NCBI GenBank assembly: GCA_026169045.1
Contig: JAPFDH010000083.1
Coordinates: 1-64,000, forward strand
Length of the DNA stretch: 64,000 bases
Direction: 5' to 3'
DNA from: Lachnospiraceae bacterium
GTDB lineage: Bacteria; Bacillota; Clostridia; Lachnospirales; Lachnospiraceae
The translations under genes were made by a program, and so were the position numbers. This document shows, one piece after another, positions 52,084 to 60,924 of the stretch. The notes under the pieces are model-generated. The model had not been told where the DNA came from, did no database searches, and saw only the letters and a list, made by a program, of their open reading frames with translations. Each line of letters begins with the position of its first letter. Positions within the stretch are counted from its first letter, which is position 1.

Positions 52084-53151
52084 ATGAAGGCATGGGAAGA
52101 TAAAATAAGGCGGGTAACTCCGTATGTGCCGGGTGAGCAGCCAAAAAAACCGGTTATTAAACTAAACACAAACGAGTGTCCCTATCCGCCATCACCGGCG
52201 GTAAAAGAAGTGTTGGAATCCATGGATACAACGTACCTGCGCCTGTATCCGGATACGGAAGCGACAGCATTGGCTAAGGCATTGGCTCTGACATATGGGA
52301 TCAATGAGGATCAGATTTTTATTGGTGTCGGTTCCGACGATGTGTTGGCAATGGCATTTATGACGTTTTTCCAGGGAAAGAAACCGATTTTATTCCCGGA
52401 TATCACATACTCGTTTTATGATGTGTGGGCTGAACTTTTTCGGATTCCTTACGAAAAGATTCCTCTGGATGCGGAATTTCATCTGGTGAGGGAAAATTAC
52501 TATAAGGAAAATGGAGGAGTCATTTTTCCAAATCCCAATGCACCTACCGGAATTGCTGAAAATCTGGATTTTATTCGGGATATTCTTGTGCATAATCAGG
52601 ATGTTATTGTTATTGTAGATGAAGCATACATTGATTTTGCAGAAAAACCGTCAGCGATAGAGCTTTTAAAGGAATTTGAAAACCTTTTGGTGGTACAGAC
52701 CTTCTCAAAATCCAGGGCGATGGCCGGAATGCGGATCGGATATGCATTCGGATCAAAAGAATTGATTCATGCGATGAAAGACATTAAATATTCCTTTAAT
52801 TCCTATACCATGAATATGGCGGCACAGGCGGCTGGCACAGCAGCGGTTTTAGATCAGAAATATTTTGAAAGTACCGTTGAAAAGGTGGTAGAGACAAGAA
52901 AAAGAACAGCGGATTGTTTGAAAAAATTGGGATTTGTTTTTCCAGAATCAGAGGCAAATTTTATATTTGCCAGTCATAAAACGGTACCGGCAAAGCAACT
53001 TTATGAAGAATTGAAAAAAAGAGATATCTATGTCCGTTATTTTAACAAACCAAGGATAGATAATTATTTGCGCATTACCATTGGGACGGATGAACAAATG
53101 GAACATTTAATTACTGCTTTGGAAGAAATCTTAGATGAAGCGAACCGGTAA
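52084..53151 (+). CDS. hisC: Histidinol-phosphate aminotransferase-like
   Basis: A 355-residue class I/II aminotransferase resembling HisC. It has KLNTNECPYPPSP near 28, VGSDDVLAMAF near 80, PNPNAPTG near 155 and the PLP Lys in TFSKSRAMAGMRIGYAFG near 215-230. HisC converts imidazole-acetol-phosphate to histidinol-phosphate. No other his genes are in the window, and the preceding paralogue is close, so a different substrate (for example Phe/Tyr) remains possible. GGGGAGG lies upstream. Confidence 0.85.
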   Translation: MKAWEDKIRRVTPYVPGEQPKKPVIKLNTNECPYPPSPAVKEVLESMDTTYLRLYPDTEATALAKALALTYGINEDQIFIGVGSDDVLAMAFMTFFQGKKPILFPDITYSFYDVWAELFRIPYEKIPLDAEFHLVRENYYKENGGVIFPNPNAPTGIAENLDFIRDILVHNQDVIVIVDEAYIDFAEKPSAIELLKEFENLLVVQTFSKSRAMAGMRIGYAFGSKELIHAMKDIKYSFNSYTMNMAAQAAGTAAVLDQKYFESTVEKVVETRKRTADCLKKLGFVFPESEANFIFASHKTVPAKQLYEELKKRDIYVRYFNKPRIDNYLRITIGTDEQMEHLITALEEILDEANR

Positions 53152-53187
53152 AGTGAATACAATTTTCCCAAAATATGGAAATGGAAG

Positions 53188-53225
53188 CGGGGCAGCATGA
53201 GCAAAAGTCATGCTGCCCCGTTTTT
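53188..53225 (+). terminator. Terminator after hisC
   Basis: CGGGGCAGCATGA pairs perfectly with TCATGCTGCCCCG around a seven-base loop, followed by five T. Confidence 0.92.
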
Positions 53226-53265
53226 CAGTATCCGCATAATGGAATCAAAGGTAAAATCTTTGAAT

Positions 53266-53823
53266 TCATAGAAATATCCCTCTTTCTGTTAAATGTTTTT
53301 TCATTTTTTCCCGGATACGGGTTAAACGGACAGATACATTTTTTTCAGAAAGTCCTACACGTTGTGCTATGTCGGTATAACGATCGGCAAACCAATAGCG
53401 GCGCATGAAGATGACACGGTTTTCCGTTGTCAGTGTGTCTAAAAATTGTTCAATGAGACGTGCCAATTCTCTGACCTCAATTTCGTCTTCTACCGTGTTT
53501 TTGTCAGCAATGCAGGATTCTATTTCTGTCATAGCTACGGTGTAAGTGCTGTTTCGTTTGTCGGCTGTTTTCTTCCAGTAACAGTGGAGTGAAATATTTC
53601 TTACGATTTTTAGGAGGTAGGACAAAAGGGGAGAAGGATTTGCTGGGGGAATGGCATTCCATGCACCAAAATAGGCGTCATTGATGCATTCCTCCGCATC
53701 TTCGGTATTGTTTACAATGTTATAGGAAAATCGTTTACAGACATTTCCATATTTATGATCCAATTCCTGTATAGCCTGTTCGCTGCGGCGGTAAAACAGA
53801 TCAATGATTTCTTCATCTTCCAT
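53266..53823 (-). CDS. ECF-like sigma-70 family factor
   Basis: A 185-residue sigma factor with region 2 (about residues 15-85, AEECINDAYFGAWNAIPP) and region 4 (about 125-180, FMRRYWFADRYTDIAQRVGLSEKNVSVRLTRIREKM). It directs RNA polymerase to special promoters. The second ATG, nine bases after AGGAG, is preferred; the first is only three away. ECF sigma genes usually have an anti-sigma gene directly downstream. Here the next downstream sequence is the converging hisC terminator, so none is present. Confidence 0.9.
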   Translation of the reverse strand: MEDEEIIDLFYRRSEQAIQELDHKYGNVCKRFSYNIVNNTEDAEECINDAYFGAWNAIPPANPSPLLSYLLKIVRNISLHCYWKKTADKRNSTYTVAMTEIESCIADKNTVEDEIEVRELARLIEQFLDTLTTENRVIFMRRYWFADRYTDIAQRVGLSEKNVSVRLTRIREKMKKHLTERGIFL

Positions 53824-53888
53824 AAACATGATCTCCTTTCTTCTTTTACCTATATACTACAGTTTTAGAAAGGAAAACTACACCATTT

Positions 53889-55250
53889 TTATAATTTGTG
53901 AATCCATTTTCCGCTTTTAAACCGCCATAGAAAGAAGGAACTGCGGCAAACCCAGTCGATTACCATGGCAATCCATACACCTGCCAGGCCAAGACCGAAA
54001 AACTGCCCCAAAAGATAGGAAAAACCGATACGGAATGTCCACATAGATGCGATGGAAACGATCATAATAAAACGGGCATCGCCACCGGAGCGCAATGCAT
54101 TGGGGAGTGCAAAGGCAATAGGCCAGAGAAAGGCTCCACAGATTCCATGAAGAAGTACAACAAAGCGGGCCATGGCGAAGGCATCCGGTTCCAGATTATA
54201 AAGGGTCAGAATGGGATCACATAGGAAAACCAAAATCAGATTTAAAAGTCCCATACTGATATAAATAATCTGCATTAGTTTTTTTGTATAATACTGTGCC
54301 TGTTTCGTTTCGTTTGCTCCAAGAGTTTGTCCAACAACCGTAATCATGGCCAAACCGATGGCACTGCCGGGGATCACTTCAAAGGAAGCCAGCGTATTTC
54401 CCACCGCATTGGCGGCGATGGAAGCAGTGCCGAAGGTGGAGACAAGGCTTGCCACCAGCAACTTTCCAATTTGAAACAGACTGCCATCCAATCCTGTGGG
54501 AATACCGATTCCAAGAATTTCTTTAATTAATTTCCAGTCAAATCCAAGACGAAAATGGGCATCGATATGAATGGGACGTGTCTGGTTGTGGATTACAAAG
54601 ATCATGACACCGGCTGCTACAATACGGGATATTAGTGTAGGTATTGCGACTCCGACGACACCCAGGTGAAAGATCAACACAAGAATGGCATTTCCGGTGA
54701 CATTGATAACATTCATGAGAATAGAAGTTTTCATGGAAATTTTGGAATCGCCCATGGAGCGGCAGAGTGCTGCACATCCATTGTACAGTGCTAAAAAAGG
54801 ATACGAACATGCTGTGATATAAAAGTAAGTTTCAGCAGCATTCATAACATTGGTATCCACATGGCCGTAAATAGCCGATAAGATCCATTGATTTCCAAGA
54901 AGAGACAAGACCATGATGAAAATTCCCATCGCTCCTACAGAAAGAACAAGCTGATTGGCAGCGCGACAGGCGTCTGCCTCTCTTCCTTTTCCAAGATAGT
55001 GGGAAGAAATGACAGCTCCACCTGTAGCCAGGGCAGAGAATACCTGAATCAAAAGAACCGATATGGTATCTACCAGAGATACTCCGCTGGTGGCATATTG
55101 ACCGGCTTGAGAAACCATCATAATATCTGCCATACCTACGGTAACTGCCAGAATCTGTTCAATTATAAGAGGAATAATTAAACGTTTTAAAGCAGCAGTA
55201 TCAAACATGGGATTGGAAAACGGAAGAGATAATTGTCTGTTATTAGCCAT
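53889..55250 (-). CDS. MATE family efflux transporter
   Basis: A 453-residue membrane protein with 12 hydrophobic helices and features of the DinF/NorM-type MATE family (LIIPLIIEQILAVTVGMADIMMVSQAG near 25, a repeated second half). It exports drugs or organic cations using a sodium or proton gradient. The start is the ATG six bases after GAGG; the ATG at 55262 lacks this. It lies 65 bases upstream of the sigma gene, same strand. Confidence 0.93.
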   Translation of the reverse strand: MANNRQLSLPFSNPMFDTAALKRLIIPLIIEQILAVTVGMADIMMVSQAGQYATSGVSLVDTISVLLIQVFSALATGGAVISSHYLGKGREADACRAANQLVLSVGAMGIFIMVLSLLGNQWILSAIYGHVDTNVMNAAETYFYITACSYPFLALYNGCAALCRSMGDSKISMKTSILMNVINVTGNAILVLIFHLGVVGVAIPTLISRIVAAGVMIFVIHNQTRPIHIDAHFRLGFDWKLIKEILGIGIPTGLDGSLFQIGKLLVASLVSTFGTASIAANAVGNTLASFEVIPGSAIGLAMITVVGQTLGANETKQAQYYTKKLMQIIYISMGLLNLILVFLCDPILTLYNLEPDAFAMARFVVLLHGICGAFLWPIAFALPNALRSGGDARFIMIVSIASMWTFRIGFSYLLGQFFGLGLAGVWIAMVIDWVCRSSFFLWRFKSGKWIHKL

Positions 55251-55655
55251 AAGTCGCCTCATTTCTATGTTTTTTTTGTTATGAACGTTTACGAATCAAT
55301 ACAGACGCAAACTTCAAAAATAAGAAAAAGACGTATACCAGACGGACTGCAGTGAATCGATCGTTTACCGGGATTTTAAGGAGGTTGCAGTCAGAACTGA
55401 CAGTGACGTCTTGTTCCATGGAATAATAGTTGTATGTGGCTTTCGCTTGATACAATTTTAATTTTAACAAATTTTTTTTGCGGAACAATGGAGAATCCTT
55501 TCTTTCAAATGGTGGTTTTTAAGAAAAGTTTCATGATCTCGTTTGGTTTCTTGTAAGATTTGTGACGGTAATTTCACAAAAAGGTTTGTTATATTAATAA
55601 ACGAAAAAAATTTGCTCAGCCCGAAATGGCAGAAGAGAAAAACAGGAGGAATGAA
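55251..55655. other. Divergent region between the MATE gene and the anchored-protein gene
   Basis: Apart from the small possible TTG-start ORF, this stretch of about 400 bases is AT-rich. A possible plus-strand extended -10 (TGTTATATT near 55586) lies about 65 bases before the next gene. No operator is evident. Confidence 0.45.
55279..55488 (-). CDS. Hypothetical 69-residue protein (TTG start)
   Basis: TTG at 55488 has AAAGGA seven bases upstream. The peptide is basic with a hydrophobic C-terminal stretch (VRLVYVFFLFLKFASVLI). An internal ATG would give about 46 residues. It is directly upstream of the MATE gene on the same strand. I recognise no family, and the frame may be fortuitous. Confidence 0.35.
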   Translation of the reverse strand: MFRKKNLLKLKLYQAKATYNYYSMEQDVTVSSDCNLLKIPVNDRFTAVRLVYVFFLFLKFASVLIRKRS

Positions 55656-56267
55656 ATGAAGCGGTTTGGTAAGCGTGTGAACAGGGGATTGGTCTTGGCA
55701 GCTGTTATTTTAATTGGTCTGATTGTGTTTATTCAAGTGGATCAGTATCAATTTAAAAGTTCAAAGCCGGAAATTGAACAAATGACAAGGGATTATCTGG
55801 GAAAAGTAAAACAAAATAATACAATGGAGCCGGAAGAATGTGTGAAAGAAACCAAACTTTTATTGACCCAGTATTGGGGAGAAAAGAATGGAATAACGAT
55901 GGGAATAACCAGAAATAGCATGGAAAATTATCTCGAATCTGTAAATGCAGATGAAAATGGAAAACTGGATGAGTATATAGATCGGATTGAATCCATTGAG
56001 GTCAAAAAAAATGGACCGGGTGCTGCCAGTGTGAAGGTGGAATATGAAGTAACGCTGAAAGGAAGCGAAAGAGTTTCTTCTTATCGGATATATGGTGTGG
56101 AGACGAATTGGTATGGGTACGGAGGAACTGGCACAGAAGATACCAGTGAAAGCAGACGATATGAAATTAAAATACAGCTGGCACAGAAAAATGACGGATG
56201 GAAAATAACCAGCATCGACAGTTCCTATGAAACGGTGGAAAGCACGACAGAACAACAGGAATCGTAA
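55656..56267 (+). CDS. Membrane-anchored hypothetical protein beside an ABC exporter
   Basis: A 203-residue protein with a basic N-terminus, one membrane helix (residues 12-32) and an extracellular domain of mixed alpha and beta segments. The ATG has AGGAGG six bases upstream; an earlier ATG at 55626 does not. It lies just before an ABC ATPase (11 bases) and is probably a partner or regulator of that exporter. I do not recognise the family. The C-terminal tail is Glu/Ser/Thr-rich. Confidence 0.8.
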   Translation: MKRFGKRVNRGLVLAAVILIGLIVFIQVDQYQFKSSKPEIEQMTRDYLGKVKQNNTMEPEECVKETKLLLTQYWGEKNGITMGITRNSMENYLESVNADENGKLDEYIDRIESIEVKKNGPGAASVKVEYEVTLKGSERVSSYRIYGVETNWYGYGGTGTEDTSESRRYEIKIQLAQKNDGWKITSIDSSYETVESTTEQQES

Positions 56268-56278
56268 GGAGGGGAAAG

Positions 56279-57244
56279 ATGGAGAGAGAAATGGAATTAG
56301 AAAAGAATATAGCGGTAAAAATCGAACATGTCAGTAAATGGTTTGGAAAAAGAAAAGTAGTGGATGATTTATCTTTGGAAACCTACGAGGGAGAAGTCTT
56401 TGGTTTTTTAGGACCGAATGGAGCCGGTAAAACAACTACGATTAAGATGGCCGTGGGACTGATTGGGATTGATGAAGGACATATTGAGATCTGCGGTGCG
56501 GATGTGGAAAAGAAATTTGAAAAAGCCATGGCAAATGTAGGGGGAATTGTTGAAAATCCGGAAATGTATAAATATATGACGGGCCTGAATAATTTGAAGC
56601 AGTATGCCAGAATGCGAAAAGGGGTTACTCCGGAACGTATTCGGGAAGTTGTGGAATTAGTGGGGCTGACCAATCGAATTAATGAAAAAATTTCCCGTTA
56701 TTCTCTGGGAATGCGCCAGAGACTTGGAGTGGCACAGGCGCTGCTGCATCATCCGAAAGTTTTAATTTTAGATGAACCGACCAATGGCCTGGATCCGGCG
56801 GGAATTCGCAGTTTACGTGATATTCTTCGAACAATTGCCCATAAAGAACAGATCTGTGTCATCGTATCCAGCCATCTGATGAGTGAGATGCAGCTGATGT
56901 GTGACCGTGTTGGAATTATTGTAAACGGGAAACTGATACGGGTAACCTCCGTAGAGGAACTGGTACAGGGAGAAAATATAACGGGAGGTCGTTATCGATA
57001 TCATATTAGTGATTCTGAGAAAGCCAGCCAGATTATTGGCGGATTCCAGAACGCTTCTGTGATAGAGACCGATCCGAATCATTTGGAAATTCTTTTGGAA
57101 GCAGGAAACGAGCAGATTCTATCAGAAATTAATAGAAAATTGGTGTTAAACGGGATCGAACTGTATACAGTGGCTCCAATCGAAGGACAGAAATTGGAAG
57201 ATGCCTTTATAGAATTAACAAAGGGGGACGGACAAATTGCTTAA
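56279..57244 (+). CDS. ABC transporter ATP-binding protein
   Basis: A 321-residue ATPase of the drug/bacitracin-resistance ABC-2 type. It has Walker A GPNGAGKTT near 45, signature RYSLGMRQRLGVAQAL near 141, Walker B LILDEPTNGLDPAG near 165 and H-loop SSHLMSEM near 200. A C-terminal extension of about 100 residues follows the ATPase core, as in BcrA/CcmA-like proteins. AGGAGGGG lies upstream. It overlaps the permease start by eight bases. Confidence 0.93.
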   Translation: MEREMELEKNIAVKIEHVSKWFGKRKVVDDLSLETYEGEVFGFLGPNGAGKTTTIKMAVGLIGIDEGHIEICGADVEKKFEKAMANVGGIVENPEMYKYMTGLNNLKQYARMRKGVTPERIREVVELVGLTNRINEKISRYSLGMRQRLGVAQALLHHPKVLILDEPTNGLDPAGIRSLRDILRTIAHKEQICVIVSSHLMSEMQLMCDRVGIIVNGKLIRVTSVEELVQGENITGGRYRYHISDSEKASQIIGGFQNASVIETDPNHLEILLEAGNEQILSEINRKLVLNGIELYTVAPIEGQKLEDAFIELTKGDGQIA

Positions 57245-58613
57245 ATTAATAAAAAATGAATGGATCAAAATATTTTCAAAAGCCAGTACGTATATAATGC
57301 TTGTATTGGTGGCAGTTTTTGTAGTTGGTTTTTCCTGGATGATGTTTAGGAATAGTCAATATGAATATTCATCCAACAGCCCGGTGGATGCAAAGGGGGA
57401 AATGGAGTATTTAACGTTAAGCAAACCGGAAGGATATGAAGTGGAAGTAGCCATGTATGAATTTATGCTGGACAGCGGCAGAGAGTGGTACTATGGACAG
57501 TGGCAGACCAGTGCACTTCAGGAAGTATATCAGGAGTTTAAGGCTCCGCTTTTGTATCAGGCAGAAGATTTAACGGAGGAAGTAAAAGATGATTGGAACA
57601 ATCGTCTGGAAAAGGCATGTGCATGTATTTTGGCAAATGACTGGAACGGATATGTGGAAGAACGGTTGGACTATCTGAATGCAACCGTGTCAGATCCTGA
57701 AATGTTGGAAGCAAAGTCCTATTACTGGAATTTTATGAAGGAAAACAACCTCACACCGGAAGATAAGGATTGGAGAGAAGAATCCGCACGTACCATTGGC
57801 AATTTGAAGGAATCATTGGTTTCTCTGGAAGAACAGAAAGCTTCCGGGGTAATAATCAGTGAAGATATGGAGAAAGAAGTCCGGGATCCGTTGGCACTGG
57901 AAGAATACCGGCTGGAACACGGAATTGAATTTTATGTAGATGAAAATGGTAATACACAGAATTTATTTTATAATGCATGGAATCAGGGAAACATGATTGT
58001 AGTGATGGCAAGTATAGTAATGGTTGTGTTGGCAGGCGGATGTGTGGCCAATGAGTTTTCCAACGGAACGATCAAATTCTTGCTGATCAATCCGGTAAAG
58101 AGAAGTAAAATTATTATCAGTAAATATTTGACATTACTGTTGGTATCTGTGGTTATGATTTTTGGTATATTTGTGATAAGCGGGATCACAGATTTATTGT
58201 TTTTCGGACTGGATGGTTTAAAGACACCGATGCTTTCAGTCAAAGACGGAGTGGTTTCCCAGACAAGTGCTGTTTTTTATGTGATGAAAACCTATTTTTA
58301 CCAAGGACTGAATTTGATCGTTATGATGACCATGGCGTTTATGATTTCTTCCCTGCTTCGCAATTCAGCAGTATCCATAGGAATTGGAGTGGCATCACTG
58401 ATGGGTGGAAGCATGCTGGTACAGATTTTAGCAATGTTTGGTTGTGACTGGGGAAGATATGTTCTCTTTGCAAATACAGATTTAATCGGTATCGCACAGG
58501 GAAAAGGAGTCTTTGCCAATCAGAATCTGACCTCTTCCGTTGTTATTTTGGCAGTTTATATGGTTCTGTTTTTGTTTATTGCATACGATGGCTTTACGAG
58601 AAGAGAAGTGTAG
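57237..58613 (+). CDS. ABC-2 type permease
   Basis: A 458-residue membrane protein with an N-terminal helix (13-38), a long extracellular domain (about 40-250) and five or six further helices in the last 200 residues. It starts at TTG with a G-rich ribosome site about nine bases upstream, and overlaps the ATPase by eight bases. The pair is an exporter, possibly of peptide antibiotics; BcrB-like permeases have a similar large extracellular loop. The substrate is unknown. Confidence 0.9.
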   Translation: MLKLIKNEWIKIFSKASTYIMLVLVAVFVVGFSWMMFRNSQYEYSSNSPVDAKGEMEYLTLSKPEGYEVEVAMYEFMLDSGREWYYGQWQTSALQEVYQEFKAPLLYQAEDLTEEVKDDWNNRLEKACACILANDWNGYVEERLDYLNATVSDPEMLEAKSYYWNFMKENNLTPEDKDWREESARTIGNLKESLVSLEEQKASGVIISEDMEKEVRDPLALEEYRLEHGIEFYVDENGNTQNLFYNAWNQGNMIVVMASIVMVVLAGGCVANEFSNGTIKFLLINPVKRSKIIISKYLTLLLVSVVMIFGIFVISGITDLLFFGLDGLKTPMLSVKDGVVSQTSAVFYVMKTYFYQGLNLIVMMTMAFMISSLLRNSAVSIGIGVASLMGGSMLVQILAMFGCDWGRYVLFANTDLIGIAQGKGVFANQNLTSSVVILAVYMVLFLFIAYDGFTRREV

Positions 58614-58621
58614 ATGGATCC

Positions 58622-58812
58622 GAACTGTTACCTAAATTTGTAACAGTTCAGTCTGCGCCATTCGTAAAACCGCACTGCGTGCTTATTGTGGCTGTCGCCA
58701 CTGTTTTACTCATTTACAGGCGCTCAGCTCATAGGTCTGAGCGGTCGAAAAATTATGCAAGCATAATTTTCTCTCCCGTTACAGCCCTATGGCTGAACTG
58801 TTACCTAAATTT
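58622..58812. repeat. Palindromic intergenic repeat, copy C (compound)
   Basis: An 18-base direct repeat, GAACTGTTACCTAAATTT, lies at 58622-58639 and 58795-58812. Inside are a GAACTGTTAC/GTAACAGTTC hairpin, a GTAAAAC/GTTTTAC stem, a CGCTCAG/CTGAGCG stem and the 60-base segment shared with copy A. Confidence 0.8.
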
Positions 58813-58833
58813 TGGGATTTCTGGGAGAAAGAA

Positions 58834-58862
58834 TTGACAGATAGAACTCCATCTGTTATACT
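58834..58862 (+). promoter_or_regulatory. DEAD-box helicase promoter
   Basis: TTGACA (58834-58839), a 17-base spacer and TATACT (58857-58862) with an upstream TG. It predicts a leader of about 270 bases before the helicase start. Confidence 0.82.
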
Positions 58863-58912
58863 TGTAAAGCTGTCAAAAGGGAGAAAATCCGAATGACAAT
58901 TTGTGCAATTTG

Positions 58913-59002
58913 ATGTATGGACAAAATGAAATGGCAATGAAACGCATTGAGGTTGCAAAAGGGTATTCGACTGCGGTTGGATACCTTTTATTTTCGCATT
59001 AA
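58913..59002 (+). CDS. Possible 29-residue leader peptide
   Basis: ATG at 58913 overlaps the stop of a six-codon frame (58893-58913) as TGATG. It codes MYGQNEMAMKRIEVAKGYST and nine more residues. The coding region runs across an attenuator-like hairpin (58955-58995). It may be a regulatory upstream ORF; it is not supported beyond position. Confidence 0.3.
   Translation: MYGQNEMAMKRIEVAKGYSTAVGYLLFSH
58955..58995 (+). terminator. Attenuator-like hairpin in the helicase leader
   Basis: AAAAGGGTAT and ATACCTTTT pair with one bulged G, then a T-rich run. It lies about 90 bases into the predicted leader. Confidence 0.5.
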
Positions 59003-59139
59003 GAGTGGGAAACAGTTGCAGAATTGTGGATGATACAAAAAAGTAACAATCCGTTTGTGGATATCTTCTCTGTTTGGACGGCTGGAATAGTTGGATAATG
59101 AAACAGATTGAAATGATATGAATAAAGATAGGAGTTTGA

Positions 59140-60768
59140 ATGGAAGAACTGAGATTTGATGAATTAGGATTACAAGAAGCGTTGATGCGGGCAGTGGCGG
59201 ATATGGGGTTTGAGGCTGCTTCGCCGATTCAGGCACAGGCAATTCCGGTGGAATTGGAAGGCAGGGATGTGATCGGCCAGGCTCAGACCGGTACAGGAAA
59301 GACGGCTGCATTTAGTCTTCCACTGCTGGAAAAGATTGATCCAAAAAATAAAAAATTACAGTCTCTGATTTTGTGTCCCACAAGGGAGCTGGCGATTCAG
59401 GTAGCAGAAGAAATTCGTAAGTTGGCAAAATACATGCATGGAATTAAAATTCTCCCCATTTATGGAGGGCAGGATATTGTAAAGCAGATCCGGAGTCTAA
59501 AAGGGGGCGTGCAGATTATTATCGGTACGCCGGGACGTGTAATGGATCATATGCGCAGAAAAACAATTAAACTGGATCATGTGCATACCGTGATACTGGA
59601 TGAGGCAGATGAAATGTTGAATATGGGATTTGTGGAGGATATTGAAACAATATTGGAATCCGTTCCGGAAGAACGCCAAACCGTATTGTTTTCTGCCACA
59701 ATGCCGGAAGCGATTATGAATATTGCAAAGAATTTCCAGAAAGATCCGGTTCTTGTGCGCGTATTGAAAAAGGAACTTACCGTGCCAAAAATCGGACAAT
59801 ATTATTATATGGTACGGCAGAAAAATAAAGCAGAAGTATTGTCCAGGCTTCTGGATATGTATAATCCAAAGTTATCGTTGGTGTTCTGTAACACAAAGAA
59901 GATGGTGGATGAACTGGTCAATGAATTACAGGGAAGAGGATACTTTGCAGAAGGTCTTCATGGAGACTTGAAGCAATCTCAGAGAGACCGGGTGATGGCA
60001 GGATTCCGCAACGGAAAAACGGAAATTTTGGTAGCTACCGATGTGGCAGCCAGAGGAATTGATGTGGACGATGTGGAAGCTGTGTTTAACTACGATATTC
60101 CTCAGGATGAAGAGTATTATGTCCATAGAATCGGACGTACCGGACGTGCCGGGAGAGAAGGTATGGCCTTTAGCCTGGTGGTTGGTCGGGAAATTTATAA
60201 ATTGAAAGACATTCAACGCTACTGTAAGACGAAGATTCATGAAAGACAGATTCCGTCCGTCAATGATGTAACGAAAATAAAAACCGACAATATTCTTACC
60301 CGTATGAGTAAGATTATTGAGGAAGAGGATCTGGGCAGTCTGATACAGGCGATTGAGGAAAAGATCAACGAAGAAGAATATTCCTCTTTAGAATTGGCAG
60401 CAGCATTTTTAAAAGATATTTTAGGGGAAGAGTCAGAAGAAATTGAAGAAATTTATTCGCCGGAACAGTGGGAAGAAGGCAGAGGCCGCGGACGCAAGAG
60501 CGGAAGGGGTGCAGAAGCAGGTATGACCCGTCTGTTCATTAACATCGGAAAGAAACAGGGAATCCGTCCGGGAGATATTGTGGGAGCAATTGCCGGAGAA
60601 TCGGGTATTCCCGGAAAAATGATAGGAAGCATTGATATGTATGACCGCTATACATTTGTGGATGTACCGCGGGGCCAGGTCAGTGCAATCATTAAGGCAA
60701 TGAAAAAGAGCAAAATAAAAGGAAAATCTGTGAATGTGGAACGGGCAAACAATGCATCGAATTCCTGA
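59140..60768 (+). CDS. DEAD-box RNA helicase with DbpA-like RNA-binding domain
   Basis: A 542-residue RNA helicase. It has the Q motif, AQTGTGKT near 48, PTRELA near 81, DEAD near 157, SAT near 185 and HRIGRTGRAG near 330. The last 75 residues (RLFINIGKKQGIRPGDIVGA) match the DbpA/CsdA RNA-binding domain. It likely acts in ribosome assembly or cold adaptation. The preceding linker is Glu- and Arg/Gly-rich. The long 5' leader is typical of cold-shock genes, but this is inference. Confidence 0.94.
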   Translation: MEELRFDELGLQEALMRAVADMGFEAASPIQAQAIPVELEGRDVIGQAQTGTGKTAAFSLPLLEKIDPKNKKLQSLILCPTRELAIQVAEEIRKLAKYMHGIKILPIYGGQDIVKQIRSLKGGVQIIIGTPGRVMDHMRRKTIKLDHVHTVILDEADEMLNMGFVEDIETILESVPEERQTVLFSATMPEAIMNIAKNFQKDPVLVRVLKKELTVPKIGQYYYMVRQKNKAEVLSRLLDMYNPKLSLVFCNTKKMVDELVNELQGRGYFAEGLHGDLKQSQRDRVMAGFRNGKTEILVATDVAARGIDVDDVEAVFNYDIPQDEEYYVHRIGRTGRAGREGMAFSLVVGREIYKLKDIQRYCKTKIHERQIPSVNDVTKIKTDNILTRMSKIIEEEDLGSLIQAIEEKINEEEYSSLELAAAFLKDILGEESEEIEEIYSPEQWEEGRGRGRKSGRGAEAGMTRLFINIGKKQGIRPGDIVGAIAGESGIPGKMIGSIDMYDRYTFVDVPRGQVSAIIKAMKKSKIKGKSVNVERANNASNS

Positions 60769-60783
60769 TTGCAGATAGAGCAA

Positions 60784-60832
60784 AACGGTCACACAGGGTG
60801 AGAAAAGTCAAACCATGTGTGACCGTTTTTTT
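60784..60832 (+). terminator. Terminator after the helicase
   Basis: AACGGTCACACA and TGTGTGACCGTT pair perfectly (12 bp), followed by a T run of at least six. Confidence 0.92.
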
Positions 60833-60924
60833 GCGTGCAGACAACGGGCTGTGCGCGGATGTATGCATACGCATAGGTCGACTGTCTGCGAATGTGAGAA
60901 ACTCATAAAGTATGTTTCTTATCA

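Larger units (their letters stand above)
58614..59139. other. Intergenic region: palindromic repeat block and DEAD-box leader
   Basis: A region of 526 bases. It holds a compound palindromic repeat (58622-58812), a consensus promoter (58834-58862), a possible leader ORF and attenuator-like hairpin (58955-58995), and the helicase leader. No protein gene of normal length is present. Confidence 0.65.
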
